Source of the DNA: Dicaeum eximium
Lineage: Eukaryota > Chordata > Aves > Passeriformes > Dicaeidae
NCBI GenBank assembly: GCA_013396995.1
Contig: VWZP01003839.1
Span: 958,815-1,022,814 of the forward strand
Length of the DNA stretch: 64,000 nucleotides
Reading direction: 5' to 3'
Each line of letters opens with the position of its first letter. Position 1 is the stretch's first letter. Shown here in pieces: positions 38,871-51,715 of this stretch. Under the pieces are notes generated by a model. The model was not told the DNA's origin, made no database searches, and saw nothing but the letters and a program-made list of their open reading frames with translations. The translations under genes and the position numbers were made by a program.

Positions 38871-39929
38871 CATACTGTCTTCAAATTCCTGTGAGTACCA
38901 AAATCATCACTGTCAGTGTTATGTTTCTTTCACTATTAAATTTCTGTTACATTACTGTAGAAAATTTTGGAAAAGTCTTCTGAGATCTGGTCATAAATCG
39001 AATTCCTTCATTACTTTTGCCTTATGTTTTCACTGAAGATTGACTTTTTTATTCCTTTAGCTCGATTTATTTGCGTCAGCGCTATCACAGAACTAAACCA
39101 GTACTCAGTAATAATTAAAAGAACTGTCAGAGAGGATTTAGAATGCCATTTTTGGGGTTGATTTAACCTTATTAATAGCACTTTAATTTTCATTTCAAGG
39201 AGAATCAAACTCTGGAAGCAAAGGCTTTGCACTGCAATTCTGGAATCAATTCCTGAAGGGTTCCCAGCCTACTTCTTCATAAGCATGCTGAGCAACTTTG
39301 ATTCCCAAAAGGATTTGGGATTCCTAAGCACCTTGCAAGGGCACTCAGCACCCCAGAGGACTCAGCTTTTTACACATGCAATATTTGTAGTTTGGGAAGA
39401 TCCACATTACAAGCAGCTTTACAAAAGCCTTGTCAGCTGAAGCTTTTGTAAAATGTGATGTCTGCCCTCCTTGTGTACAAGACTGTTATCGGTATTTGTC
39501 AAAATGCAATGAGCAGGAACTGCTTCCTACAACCTGCTTAACATTCACTGATGAATGGATATGGGAAGCAAACACTTTGTAAACATAACAGGCAGGATTG
39601 TCTGTCAGGCCTGATGGAAAACAGCAAAGAGGGATGATCTCCTGATTAATTCTCCATCCCAGTAATCTTTCAGTGAGTGATGCACATGAGGGTAAACAAT
39701 CCTGCAGTACAAAATGATGTGCTCAGAGGTGATCAGCCCCACTGAGGAATCTGTGAGTTATGACAGACAGACACTTCTAGGCAAACACAACATGAAATCA
39801 AACCTTAGAAAAAGTAAAGAGGACAAAAGGGACAACGTCATTGCACTGTCACTGTGTAAGTCTGTTGCATTTCTGCAACTGGAGTATGGACTGTAGCTGA
39901 CACACTCCCCTGTAAAAGGGTATACTGAT

Positions 39930-40350
39930 TAAAGTTAGGAAAAATCAAAGAAGGCCAACAAGGAATGTTATGGAATGACTGAGTAAGTCAGGACTTTTCA
40001 GCCTGGAAACAGATGACCGAGGAAGTATAAAACAGATCACAAAATGATGCCAGCAGGAATCAGGTTCAGAAGAATCTGGAGATGTTTCCTCAGGAAACAG
40101 AGTTGTGTGATGTGGAATTACTTGGAAAAGATGATGTGGCACCAAATACTTATGTGGGTTCATGGGGAGTCCAGGAAAGTCTGTTGAGAAGAAATCTGTT
40201 GAAGATTACTTCATCGACAAACCACAAGAGGCTCAGGAAACTCCTTGCTTAACCTTAAAGCAGGAATAGGGTAGGAGATTTGGGTGAATCAACACATATG
40301 TTTATCTTGTTCTTACATGTCCCTAGCCAGTTGTTTATGGTCCATGGGTA
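39930..40350 (+). mobile_element. Old CR1 LINE remnant
   Basis: The stretch has the order of an ancient amniote CR1 3' region: gaaggccaacaaggaatgtt, aggacttttcagcctgga, tgtggaattacttgg, gggttcatggggagt, gaaatctgttgaag, then tatcttgttcttacatgtcc. It is far more diverged than the other CR1 copies and is in plus orientation, opposite to the gene. Boundaries are approximate. Confidence 0.6.
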
Positions 40351-43192
40351 CTGAACAAGAAAATAAGAAGTCTTAGAATAGGACTTGTTCTATGACTTCC
40401 CTAGCAAGTTTTTGTTCAGTGCACAGTCTGAAGTCTGCAAGATTCCCTTGGCAGATTCATTCTGATTTTAGCAATGCCAACAGAAACACAAAACCAACAG
40501 AGTTACATTAAGCAAATCTGCAGAAAAGAAATATCTGTGAAAATTCTTTGAGTTCAGTGGTGCTGACTGGAAACTGCAACATTCAGTAAATGTTCTTTAC
40601 CACATCAGGATGAAACCCAAGTTCCAGACTGATTTTGCAGGACTGGGATAAATGCTCAGACACTGTAAGACACTAGTAGCATATCCTAGACTGAGGATAA
40701 TTGCTAATGCATTCAATTTTCTCTGCTCTGCCCCTTCCCCACTGCTTCTGTTTTCCCTCTTGCTTAGCCTAATGGATATGTCATTGTGTGTTGGGAATGA
40801 CATGCTTTTTTTCAGACCATCCATTTGAAAGCCACAATTTTTGCTACTGTTGTTCCTTTTTCCACAAACCTACAGAAATAAGGACCAAGAAAAAAAGTCC
40901 ACTCCCAGCTACTTCTTTTAGTGGGGGCTGCAGTGTTTGGTAAGAAATGGAAGCATGCAGTTGAGTCAGGCATGTGTTTGAAAAAATTTCATTTCCCAGG
41001 AGAGAATCAGCCCAAGGGTGCATTCAGGAACAGCTCTGGGAGCCAGGAGGACAGCCCTGATCCTGCTGCAAATGTCCTCAGGAGACATCAGGCATCAGTG
41101 CTTATGGTGGAGTCCCTCTGGATTTGCTCAGCATGTTTCAGCCATTCACCTACCACCTGCAAATCCACAGGGGTACTGAGAAGAGATGTGCTTTCATGGA
41201 GAAAAGAGAAGCACTGCAGAGGTCATGACTGGAAAGGCCTGCTGCATGGAGATGGACATCTCTTAGCACAGAGATGGGCGTTCAGCCAACATCCGAAGCC
41301 AGCATGCAATCGCACCTGCACCACCACAAACCTTTCACCTTGCTCAAGGTTTCCAGTGAGTTTGGGCTTTTTAACTTCACTCAAATTTGGCAATAAGAGC
41401 TATCAGTCAAGAATAATTGGCACAATCAAACCTGTTGCCTGCAAATATTCTGAAGTGCCATCCAGTCCCATGTGCCATGAGGGTCCGAGAAGATAAATAG
41501 TTATTTCAGATCAAATTGCCAGTTTAAACACACTGTAGAGTGCATTTATATAAAAGCAGCCTCACATTAGTAAGTGAGAACTTAATTATCTAAGTTTTGT
41601 GCCTGCAATAAAAGTGCCTGGAAACAGTAAGAGTAGACTGTTTTCTTTTTGATTGGTTTTGATTATTGAATCGTTATGGACAACATGAACCTTGAAATAT
41701 TAAGGAGGAAAAAGGAGACCTAAGAAACCTGAAAATTGATTACTTGGGTATTCAAGTTCATCAGAAAGAATTTCCAGATTTTTAGTTTCAGATAATAAAA
41801 TTTTAATGTCTCTACATCTTCAGATTTTTTCTAGTGAGCTGGAATTTTTGAGGTATTTTTCTAAGGTTTACAAGAAAGCTTTCACGATCACTCTGACAAA
41901 GGTGAAAGCTGTTTTTTGTTTAAACTCACCAATTAAGTTAAAGCCTGAAGTTTTCTGTGTGCCAAAGCAAAATGTATCTTACCTGAGAACATGAGATTAA
42001 GAAAATAGTAATGATTTCCTAGGCCTTTACTCTAAGCCTATGGGCATATGCTTTTATTTTAAACTTTCTTGGCTGAGCTTCTCAATTATAAGGACCCTAG
42101 ACACTTTATACTACTCAGCAGCATAGGGAGTTTGTTAGATAATGTGTTTTTTACATAAAATACATTTTTAATAAATATTTGTTAAATAATCATGTTAAAT
42201 AATAATTTATTTACCTACCTGAGGAGATCCAGGCCTTAGAGCAAGTCCCTTGCCTAGCTCCTGGATATGTAATGAACTAACACTTTCATAATAAAGTTTT
42301 ACTTCTGAGTGCTTACTCCTTCTTTGCCTGGGTATTCAGTTAGTTTAAGATTTTAAAATTATGCTTATCCATAATCTGAAATTTGTTGTACTTAGAGCAA
42401 TATTACCAAAGCAGTGCTATGCAGACTATTTGTACAGCAAATAAGCTCAGAAAAGAACAGACAGTTTGGGATCCCCAAACCAGGGATATCAAAGGAACAC
42501 TTTCCATTTCTTAAAAATTTGTCACAAATATTAATATGGGCATTAGACTTAAAAATAGAAGCAGGTAAATCAGATCACTAAATTTCTTTTCAGTCTTGTC
42601 TAACTCGCTTCAACCCTAATAGTTCTTCCATTAATAATCCAAAGCTTCAAAACAAAATTTCAAAGCAAAATTTCAGAATACACCATCAATCTTTACTTCT
42701 GTTTGTTAAGATACCAAAACTAAATTGCAAAAAAGCATCTTTTATCTTGAAAATGTTTAAAAATCAGATTTTGGAACTAAGTGCACTTTCCATATTTGCA
42801 AATTTATGAAATAATGGCTGAAAACAAATGTTTGATCCATAATATGGTTCATTTATTTTAGCGTGCTTCAGTAATTTCCCAACAATTTTTCAAAATGGGA
42901 TGTCTAAGTCTACCTTTCTTTTAATATTATTATTCCTTTCTGAGAAAAAGCTAAAATCGACAAGGTTGAAGCAGTCTTTTTATCTACTGATTTCTGTTCA
43001 GTATTTAGGCCAACGATTCAAGCTTTTTTTCTTTTGTTATCAACAGGTTCCTTTCCATCTTCCTTTGTGCTGATTCTCAATCAGTTAAAACAGAGAATGC
43101 CTTCAGGAGCTTTCCATCATTATCCCTGAAATATTAAGATTTTTCTGTTACTCTTGTAGATTTTATTTCCTTGGACATTTGTATTATAATCT

Positions 43193-43242
43193 CTCTTCTC
43201 TTCTCTTCTCTTCTCTTCTCTTCTCTTCTCTTCTCTTCTCTT
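43193..43242. repeat. (TTCTC)n pentanucleotide microsatellite
   Basis: About ten perfect tandem units of ttctc form a pyrimidine-only run of roughly 50 bases. It ends about 70 bases before the LTR-like copy B. Its length and purity suggest it is polymorphic. Confidence 0.95.
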
Positions 43243-43310
43243 TCCTCCAAGCCTTACCAGTATTTCAATAAACCTCAGGTTTTAAAACCTTGACCCTTAG
43301 CAATTCCTCA

Positions 43311-43513
43311 TTATTGAAGAATTAACCCCTGGTATGCAAATAGACCAAACTTATACTGTCTGAGAAACTCATGACCATCATCCACCTTGGGTGTAGCTTC
43401 TGCAAGGCTTTTACACTGCCCAAGGTGTACCTGTTGAAGGCCCTAAATAAATACCTACTTTATTCTCTTAACTCTGTCTAGCCTCTGTTCTAGGTAGCCA
43501 CTCCAAGGCATCA
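43311..43513 (+). mobile_element. Solo-LTR-like element, copy B
   Basis: It matches copy A (11.7-11.9 kb) along its length: attaacccctggtatgcaaat, actcatgaccatcatccacc, AATAAA at 43446-43451, then ctgtctagcctctgttctag and the same ggcatca end. The TATA-like box of copy A is degraded here. Similarity stops just after ggcatca in both copies, which marks the LTR 3' end. No retroviral internal region adjoins it. Confidence 0.65.
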
Positions 43514-43983
43514 ACATCAGTAAAAAGGAGATGATGTATTTGGGTAATAAAGAATACAGTCTACTGCAAGACTGCCCCTAGCTAACAGAATGAGACAGGA
43601 TTGAAATGTAATTGAGGATGGGAGAGATGAAACCTGAGATTTGCAGCTAAATTATACAGATTTTAACCATACTTATTTCTCAGTTCCCTATATTATCATA
43701 CACAGCAGGTATCTTAAATCATTCATAAAAGCTGGCAGTTCACTCACCCTCTTTACCAAAAAAATCAAACACAAGTTAATGTATTGATTTAGATTTCAGT
43801 GCTTTGCCTGTACTCTTTACCAATTTCTCTAGTGATGCTGAAGGTTCACTGTGCTCTGGGAAGGAATGCCAGATGCCACCTAATGAAGAGAATAACCACT
43901 GGAAAAGATAAGCTGAGAGGTGCAACTCACCACCTGACAAGGCAGGGAGCACATAAGGAATGCCCTGATCGAAGCACACGTAC

Positions 43984-44072
43984 CTAATCTGTTGGAGGGG
44001 TTCCTTTTGAAGAGGGCTCGCAGCAGGCTCTGGGCTTCTATGCTCAAGAACTGCGGCATTCCCAGCTTGGCT
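43984..44072 (-). CDS. RPS6KA2: RPS6KA2 exon: N-terminal kinase C-lobe end
   Basis: This 89-base exon completes a split Lys codon and reads AKLGMPQFLSIEAQSLLRA then LFKRNPSNRL, with the first base of a Gly codon at its end. It is the helix H-I region of the N-terminal kinase; the Arg in NPSNRLG is the conserved helix-I arginine that buttresses APE. The acceptor is gttctttcag and the donor TTAG|gtacgt. Ile and Ser at SIEAQ and NPSN differ from the human residues I recall (Gly, Cys), both conservative surface positions. Confidence 0.97.
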
Positions 44073-44908
44073 CTGAAAGAACACAACACTTGAAAAGAAA
44101 ATAGATTCTTCAAGCTTTCTTTCCATCCCACTGTGGCTGAAACAGCAGAACTGTAGCAGTCAGGATGGGCAGACACATGAAATCAGTGACTAAAGGCTAC
44201 TTAAGCATGGTGCAATGCAGAGAGAGAAGCTGATCTTATTCTGGTGATCTTAAGGAAGGTTTTACCACTGACTTCACTAGAGGTAGAGCAGATCTAATGA
44301 ATCTCGTAAAACTTTTGCAGCCTAAACAGGTAATTTTCCTACAGAATTTTAAATTTTTTTTTTAGTTTGCTGGAATAAATTTGGGAATCAAGAGGAATTT
44401 AAACAATCAAACTCAATGAAAAAAGGTATTAAACTGCATACTGTTTAAAGAGTAAAACTTCTCTGTTTACCATTCACCACTACATTAAAAAAAAGCACTA
44501 GTGAGCAAAGCTAAGCTTCAAATACTCTTGGCTGCATTTAACATTAAATGAATGGGACATCGCAAAGGAGAAGATCTGAAACTTGGAAATGACAAAATAT
44601 AAGGTGTCCTGCAGAAATCTGACTTTCCCACATTTTGTGGATACTGACATTATCACAAAAAGTAAGATAAATTTCTTTTGTAAGGCCCTCTCAGTAATTC
44701 ACTTCCTACTGTTTATTCTGAAGGCAATTTTAGAGTTAAACACAGGCATCAGCTATGTGTGCCTTACTAAATTCACACTTTGTATGGCTTTGGAAAGTTC
44801 ACTATGCACATCATTATTCTCTACCCATCACATACTTAGGCCCTCTGGAGTCTTCAGAGGGTAGAGTTAACTCACAGTCAGAAGAATGAAAGCAGTTTTG
44901 ATACTCAC
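44073..44908. other. RPS6KA2 intron, 836 bases
   Basis: A short intron between two C-lobe exons of the N-terminal kinase. Nothing further is recognised. Confidence 0.8.
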
Positions 44909-44979
44909 TTGAGAATGAGTGCCATTGTCTCCTTTCTGTCTTTTCCCTGGAAGGGTAATGATCCCGTCAGCATCTCAAA
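44909..44979 (-). CDS. RPS6KA2: RPS6KA2 exon: N-terminal kinase C-lobe
   Basis: This 71-base exon reads FEMLTGSLPFQGKDRKET then MALIL plus two bases of a Lys codon. It encodes the helix F to helix G segment of the N-terminal kinase; LTGSLPFQGKDRKET is typical of RSK enzymes. The acceptor is ctccacag and the donor AA|gtgagt. It starts in phase 0 directly after the Met that ends the activation-loop exon. Confidence 0.97.
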
Positions 44980-47900
44980 CTGTGGAGTAGCAACAAAAAG
45001 GTAAATCAAATGTGCATTGGGATGGTCTGCATAGCTGACCACATCCATCTTCTATTTCCAACACAGCTGAAAACTAGAGGAAAAGAAATGATCCAACAAC
45101 CTGTGCACGGCAAAAAATGGCCCAGCAAGTCTGGGTGACTGTTCCATTCCAGAGATGTGTTACCAGCTGTTTACACTGATTATTTGTTGTCAAGTTTTGG
45201 TGTGTTTGGGAAGAAGTGTCTCATGTGGTGTTTCTTCCAGCACCAGTTGTTTTATGGCCAATGCTGGCAATGAAGTATTTGGCTGGAGGGACCCTTAGCC
45301 TGCATGGATATGGCTCTTCTTAGGTATTTGGCATGGACTACCATGCAAGGAAAATGGATTTGATATGCCACTCCCCAGCTTTTTAGGTTGAGTCAAACTA
45401 CCTCTTTGATTGTATATTTGCACCACTTAAAGATGCCTCTGCTCTATTTTGCAGGAGAAACAAGACTAAACCCCCATTCCAAGGCTTTTGGGTTGCCTTT
45501 TCTCTCCTGCTTTGGTTCCTCTGGCTGTACTCAGTGATGAATCTCATAGGTGTCACATTTAACTGAACCCAAATCTCAAAGCAAAACTCAACAATCATCA
45601 TCAATTATTTGCCTAACTCAAGTGCTGAAACATCAATCAGTTATGGTTCCTTGGAGACAGATTAGTGCTTTCAGTAAATTTGACAGGAATTTCACATCTG
45701 TAAGAAGTGAAAAAAATCAACAAAACCCCAGCTGAAGAAGCTTGCCTAACTTGAATTCAATACCTGGTCTTTCACATAGCTATACTAGAAGAAAAATACA
45801 GAAAACAGAGAAAAAACTAATGGTGAACCATCTATGCTATTTTGGGGAGAAGGGCAGAGGAGATGTTTAGAAGCCAGATAACTAATTGAAGAATTAATCT
45901 TCCTTAGTAACAAATTACCTCAAGGCACTAAAATGCATAGTAGAAGCAGAAATAAAACCACTTATAATTTTTATATGGCTGCCAAATATATACAAGATTT
46001 GGAAAAAACATATATATCAACTTCTGCTTGGGTTATGACAGGCAAGAAAAGAGCTTCCTGGTAGACCTGGAGGAAAGCAGCTCGTTTTCTACAAAGAAAC
46101 ATAATGGGGGAGAATTTTTAAACCTGCCTAGGTGACACTGGAACTTAAATACCATTTTCAAAGTAATTCTGACCTATTAGAGCCTTAGTCCTGATAAAAG
46201 TGCTCAGATAATACTGGGAATGCAGGGCAGAGAACATTGCTTCCCAGGGCAGCAGCAGAAATGGTACAGGTTGTACCAAGCTCTCCTCACGATTTCTGGA
46301 GCGTTTATGCTCACGCTAAGTACCTAATGTTCCTACTTGCACTTGCTCACATTACTTTGTTATTATAATAAATCTAATTTAGCAGCACCAACGATGGCTG
46401 CTACATCTCATTTATACTGGCATAGATGGGCTTGACAGTGCTGATACAGATGATACAGATAAAAACAGCTGCTTGGTCAGTGACTATGTGGGAAAGGACA
46501 GTAGTTCCCACCCACCCCAATATCCCAGGAACACCTTCAAATGCACCCTGGCTGCAAGGGACAGAAACAAGAAGGAAGGAATTTGGAAGAAACTTAAGCT
46601 GCAGGAGGTAGCAGGGGGAATGACTGTTCTGGAGGCTACAGGAAACATTTACTGTGCTGCTGTAATGGCCAGCACTTTGTTACCACATCTCCAGTTGCAC
46701 AGGCCTAATGTTGAGATTAATTCAGGTTCAGGAGAAATGCACTTACCATCAATATTTAAAGTGAAAGGCAGCTATGTAAGTTAAGTATACCAGAGTTTTT
46801 TACTTCAGTGAACTTAGCTAAGCAGCATCTGGAAGAAAACATTATGTTCTCAATTGCAGTCCTGGCTACATGTGTTGAAGGTCAAAAACGAAAGAACAAG
46901 ACAAAAAAACCCAATGAAATTGTTAATTTCATCAGTTAAAGCTATCATTTCACTGCACAGTGACCTGTCTTCCTGCTTATTTTTTCAAAAATCAAAAATC
47001 TTGCTAAATGTGAATATGAAAACAGAAATGAGAACATGCTACACTCTTGCACATAAATACAGAGCTGTGTGGGTCACAGCAGGTTGACAAGAAGCTGAGA
47101 CTAAGGGTGAATGAACTTTTGTCTATTAAAACAGTCCCTATAGTTTTTTTGGGGGACTCAATGTCATTCTCCCTACTTCCCCATCTGTATAAACCATCTG
47201 TTTGCTCCTTCCTTCCCACTGATTCGCTTCCCAGGGTTTTGGAGGGCCATCTTCTGTTAGACTTCGGAAGGCTGCACCTCCCTCCAACCTTGACTTCCTT
47301 TCTGTACCAAAGAAAGTGCAAGAAAGGCAAATATTCTTTGTTCCAGTCCAGCTGCCTATTTAGAGAACCACAGAATTAGGCTTAATGGGAAGGGGCCTCT
47401 GGAGTCACATAATCCAACCCCTGCTGAGGTGTCAATACACTGTGCAGTGCTTCCTTTTTCAAGTTTTCAGGGCAGTCTCCAATTTCAGTAGGCAAAACCT
47501 GAGCACTTCCAAGAAAATATACATGTGGGAAGACCTTGGAAAAGAGTGCCACGTTTCCTGAGGAAATTCAGGATTCAAGAAGTGACCCAGGAAGGTTGAA
47601 ATCCTCAGCCTGGGTAACTACCATGTGAATTTTCCTAATAGATGGAGGGAGAGCAGGTTGTGCAAATCACTTCAGCCCAAGTTTGCTGAAGTACTGTGAG
47701 CATAGGATAAAACTCAGAGTTACAGAGAAACTTGATACCACTCAGTTTTGCAAAACAGAGGGAGACACTCTCATCAGAATGGCCAAGTTGTCCTCTCAAC
47801 ACTTTCAGTCATTTTCCAGGTATCAAAGAACTGCTCAAGCACTCAGTTTAATACTTGCAAAATGCATTAAATATTTTTCATTATCTGTGTGTACAAAACA

Positions 47901-50819
47901 TAATGAATTAGTGCTTACAAAGGGGTGAATCCCTTAACATAGCAACAAGCATAAACATCAAAATAATGTTCATGAAGACCATCCCTTGCAATGGGAATAA
48001 AAGAAGTGTTATAATGGGATTTTGTAAAAGAAGACTGCAATTTGATGTCTTGCATTGATTTTTCCAATGTCACTGTATAGTTACTATAAAATTAGTACAG
48101 AGCTAAATACTTTGGATATCAAAGGGACATTTTTTGTGGACTTAATTACTTGCTCACACATATAAACACATTTTTTATTGTTTGGGACTGCTACCAAGTC
48201 ATCACAGCCATTTCTCTAATTATATTCCTCTCTCTGCTCACATGACTCTCAAAGGTGTACAGCAGTTTTTTCCTGAACTGAAAGATATACAACTTCCATA
48301 AGGTCTGTGACCTTGGAAATCAGCTGGTAGGATTAGCTACAAAAGCATGGCTTTCTGAGGCCTTCCAAGAGATTTGTACATGTGAGATCAGGCAGACCAG
48401 TTTATCTGGGCTTCAAAGATGGCAGGGTGAGCATCAACACCCTTGCAGCCGAGCTGAAATGTATTAGTTACATATCCAACTTTTTAACAATGCAGGCCAA
48501 ACACTTGTTCATGAAGATCTCTGGATGCAAAACTTTTGCAGAGTATATCCTATCCAAAACTTCCAATGCAGTGAGCAAGATACAGAAAGGCAGAAAAGGA
48601 AAACTGTCTGGTCATGATAAACTACATAAATTCACCAGCAGAAATTATAGATGTGTTTCAGAAGTCATCACCACATATTTAATGAGAAGCAGGAATGCTG
48701 GAAGGGGCAAATTTTAAGATTTGTATAACTGTACCTGCTGACATAAAGGAAGCCACCATAAAACAATTCAAATAAACTCAGCAGCAAACAAACAGAGTAG
48801 GTAACAGTTTCAGCTGTGTGGCTTGTGTCAAAGACCTAGCTGGCAGTAAATGAAGTTTTACTGCTGTTGGCAGTAAAACTCCTGGTGAATAATAATTCAC
48901 TAAATAATTAATAACACAATTAATAAATAAGACCAGAAATCAGTCATTTTCAGACAAGTTTGTTTCGCTATTAATAATCACAACGTGGCACATTTAAGGC
49001 GTGTGCAAGGATCATTCAGTTTGGTTCTAGTCTGTGCCCTGGTCAATGTGGGTTGGCAAGAAGCTGCCAGCCCAACCCAACTCTTCATGCTGAAGCATCA
49101 ATCCCCCTTCACAGAGCAGAGCAGAGCAGACAAGTGAGTGTTTGGTTGCTCTGATGATGAGGAAGATACAGGCCATGCTATAACTATCAGCCTAATACAT
49201 TCCCTTTTGTGATAGGAATTTTAGATATGAAAATTACACTATCACATACACTTCTTTTGAATCTATGCATATTTCATCAACTGGTATATTTTCCTCATCT
49301 ATTTTACATCATACTGCAAAATGCTTGGAAAGAAATGCTAATAAATCATTTGAATACCATTTAATTATCTCCAGTTTTTCAGACTGACAAAAACAGTTTC
49401 CGCAATAGAACATACATGTGACAGAACAAGGAAAACAAGGAGAAAAGAGCAGAGTGAAAGACAGCATCAAAAAATCTTCACAGATATTTAGTGTGTGGAA
49501 ATATATGTTCTTCAGCCCCAACCAGCTAAACGTTGAAAAGGCAGAAAGGTTAAACTGACTGACATATTTTTCTCTAAGATGTCTGGTAACACTTAAAGGC
49601 TTAAAGCATTAGCTTGGAGTTAAAAGGGCTTTACTTTCTTTAATTCATCTCCTTTTTTAGGGATTCTTATCTTTTCTAATTCTAATATGCTGAATCCTTA
49701 GGGGAGGGTTGAAAAGAGCAATGGAAATAAAAAAAGAAAGCCTAGCAAAACCCAGGGAGGAAGTAGTCCAGTTTATCAAGAGTTTATTAGCTGGTGAAAG
49801 AAGAAAAATCTATACACTAAATGCACCATCATTTAATGGGAGACACAAAGAGTGAGAAGACTCAGCTATTCACCAAAAATAAATATGTGATTAAAAAATT
49901 AAAGGGTCCAGATAGATTTATTCTATGAGACATACCCTATTGATTTTTGTAAATATACATGGTTCAGAAGTGCTGAGCATCCCCAAATGGATTTGTGGCC
50001 ACAGGATATAAGGATATTCCACTCATTTTATAATTCAGGCAATAAGTACAATATTTATGTAGGTGAACTGCTGCCAACCTGCTAGATCAGTGATGTAGGC
50101 CCTCCCCAGCCCAAATTTTCACTGGTTTTCACATTACTTCCTATGCTTCCTCTGGTGGCATTAGTTGTCCACTTCAGGTAAACAAAATTTAAACATATTC
50201 TATGGATTTTGGTATGTAGTGTAATATACAGCTACCAAAAATAGTCTCCATGCCACAGGAAATGGTGCTGTACTGGAAGAGCCTGCTGCTGTGCTGATTT
50301 CTGATTCTGCCCTGGTTCTGCAGTGACAACCACAGTGAGGTGCCCTGTGAGCCACAGCTGCCTGGTAATGGCCATGCCCTGAGCACAGGGTACATGTGCA
50401 GCCTGCACACTTCAGGAGAGAGCAGCACCACCTCTGTTATCCAAACATATCCCTGGGAGAGCAGCAGATGCCGGGTGTCGGGGCTCAAGGGACAGCACTA
50501 CGCTTGATAAAGCAATGCTGTGAACATCTGCTTCCAAAAACTTAGAGTGTCCATACAGCTTTGAAAAGAATCACAGCATCACAAACCAACTTCTTGATCT
50601 TTTCTTCATCCACCTGAGCAGCAGTGGCAAAGAGACCGAAGGGGCTGGAGGGGTGCAGGGTGTGGGGGGCACAGGCTAGCATCTGAACATGTCATTTTAA
50701 AAGGCTGGCTTGAGGAGAGGGCAGCACCTCTCTGAAAAACTTCACTGCAATTTTTACCAGAGGGATCTGATCCCTCCCACAGCCACCCCTCCAGCAAACA
50801 AGCCCAATCTTTGCCTTAC
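44980..50819. other. RPS6KA2 intron, 5840 bases
   Basis: The intron lies between the activation-loop exon and the helix F-G exon. It has one CR1 fragment near 47.4 kb. Several open frames (for example 46473-46784, 48382-48717) show no recognisable domain and have no splice or regulatory context. Confidence 0.73.
47364..47485 (-). mobile_element. CR1 LINE 3' fragment
   Basis: The plus strand reads agaaccacagaattaggctt, then aaggggcctctggagtcaca and taatccaacccctgctgagg, the reverse complement of a CR1 3' end. It is about 120 bases, minus orientation and 5'-truncated. Confidence 0.78.
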
Positions 50820-50962
50820 CATGAGCACACCAAAGGACCACCAGTCGGCACTCTGCGTGTGCCCTCGCCGGTTGACCACCTCGGGGGCCATGTACTCGAT
50901 TGTCCCGCAGAACGAGTACGCTCGCTTGTCGTGGTCGATGGCTTCTTTACTCAGACCAAAAT
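50820..50962 (-). CDS. RPS6KA2: RPS6KA2 exon: N-terminal activation loop
   Basis: This 143-base exon completes the DFG Asp codon and reads FGLSKEAIDHDKRAYSFCG, then TIEYMAPEVVNRRGH and TQSADWWSFGVLM. It holds the activation segment of the N-terminal kinase. The Ser in AYSFCG corresponds to the PDK1 site (Ser221 in human RSK1 numbering), and APE and the DWWSFG helix-F motif are intact. The acceptor is ttgtgtag and the donor ATG|gtaagg. The codons here are distinctly GC-richer than the surrounding intron (CGAGCGTACTCG-type runs). Confidence 0.97.
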
Positions 50963-51677
50963 CTACACAAATTGAAGCAGAAAGGCACTTGTCAGGTCTG
51001 TAAAAATTATTATTTATTATTTATGCTTTTGCCTACTTAAATTGTTTGAACAAAGCACGCCGACCAGCTGGAGAAGTGCCCTTGTGTCTGTGTGCAGAAA
51101 GAGGCCACAGGCAAGTGTGTGCTGGAGCCCTGCCTGCATGGGTTAATACACCCTGAAAGCAGGCATGCCATTTTCCCTGGTCAGAATGAGGTTCTGGCTC
51201 AAGGCAGAAGGGAGTTTAAATAAGCAGATATATACAGCTCAGGTTTGGGAAAGGCAATGCTAGCGAGGATTCTTGCGCAGCTAACCAAAGTATTAGGAAT
51301 AATAATCCCAGATTACACCAGTGAAAAGGTTGGCTAGACAGTGCCTCTAGAGAGGCAAAGGGATGTCTTTCCAGCCATCCTCTCCCTGGATTAAACAGTT
51401 ATATTGGAAGCATCCTTCCATCCACAGTGGCAGGCAGCCAAACCTGCTTCTTGCTTCACATCAGTCAGGAGCACATTTTACCAAGAAAATGCTGTGTTCT
51501 CCATGTGCTGTGCAGCATGGGGGTTGACAAATTGACAGAGAAGCTCAACACTCGAACTCTTCTGGCTTCTAGTTTTTGTAAGCGAACTCTTTCCAACCAA
51601 AGACTAGGATGCATGCAATATACCACAGGGGAAAAAAAATCAGCTCATAGGCATGAAGTTTTCTGTTCCTCACATAC

Positions 51678-51715
51678 CTGTTATCTTAATGTGACCCTCT
51701 TCATCAAGAAGAATG
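51678..51715 (-). CDS. RPS6KA2: RPS6KA2 microexon: catalytic loop to DFG Asp
   Basis: This 38-base microexon reads ILLDEEGHIKIT. It supplies the last base of the catalytic-loop Asn codon at its start and the first base of the DFG Asp codon at its end. It therefore joins two Mg-ATP-coordinating residues of the N-terminal kinase. The acceptor is ctttatag and the donor CAG|gtatgt. It is too short for ORF-length searches and was found from the reading frame required between the flanking exons. Because 38 is not a multiple of three, skipping it would shift the frame. The family has this same short strand (ILLDEEGHIK). Confidence 0.96.

Larger units (their letters stand above)
38323..43983. other. 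RPS6KA2 intron, 5661 bases
   Basis: It contains a TTG/TTA microsatellite (38.83 kb), an old CR1 remnant (about 39.9-40.35 kb), a TTCTC pentanucleotide array (43.19 kb) and the second solo-LTR-like element (43.3-43.5 kb). The longest non-exonic open frame in the window (40921-41496, GTG start) lies here and shows no recognisable domain. Confidence 0.75.

Noticed and set aside
40921..41496. Longest open frame outside the kinase exons (191 codons, plus strand, GTG start)
   Set aside because: It has no recognisable domain, no ATG at its start, no splice or promoter context, and lies in an intron antisense to the gene. A frame of this length is plausible by chance in 64 kb read in six frames.
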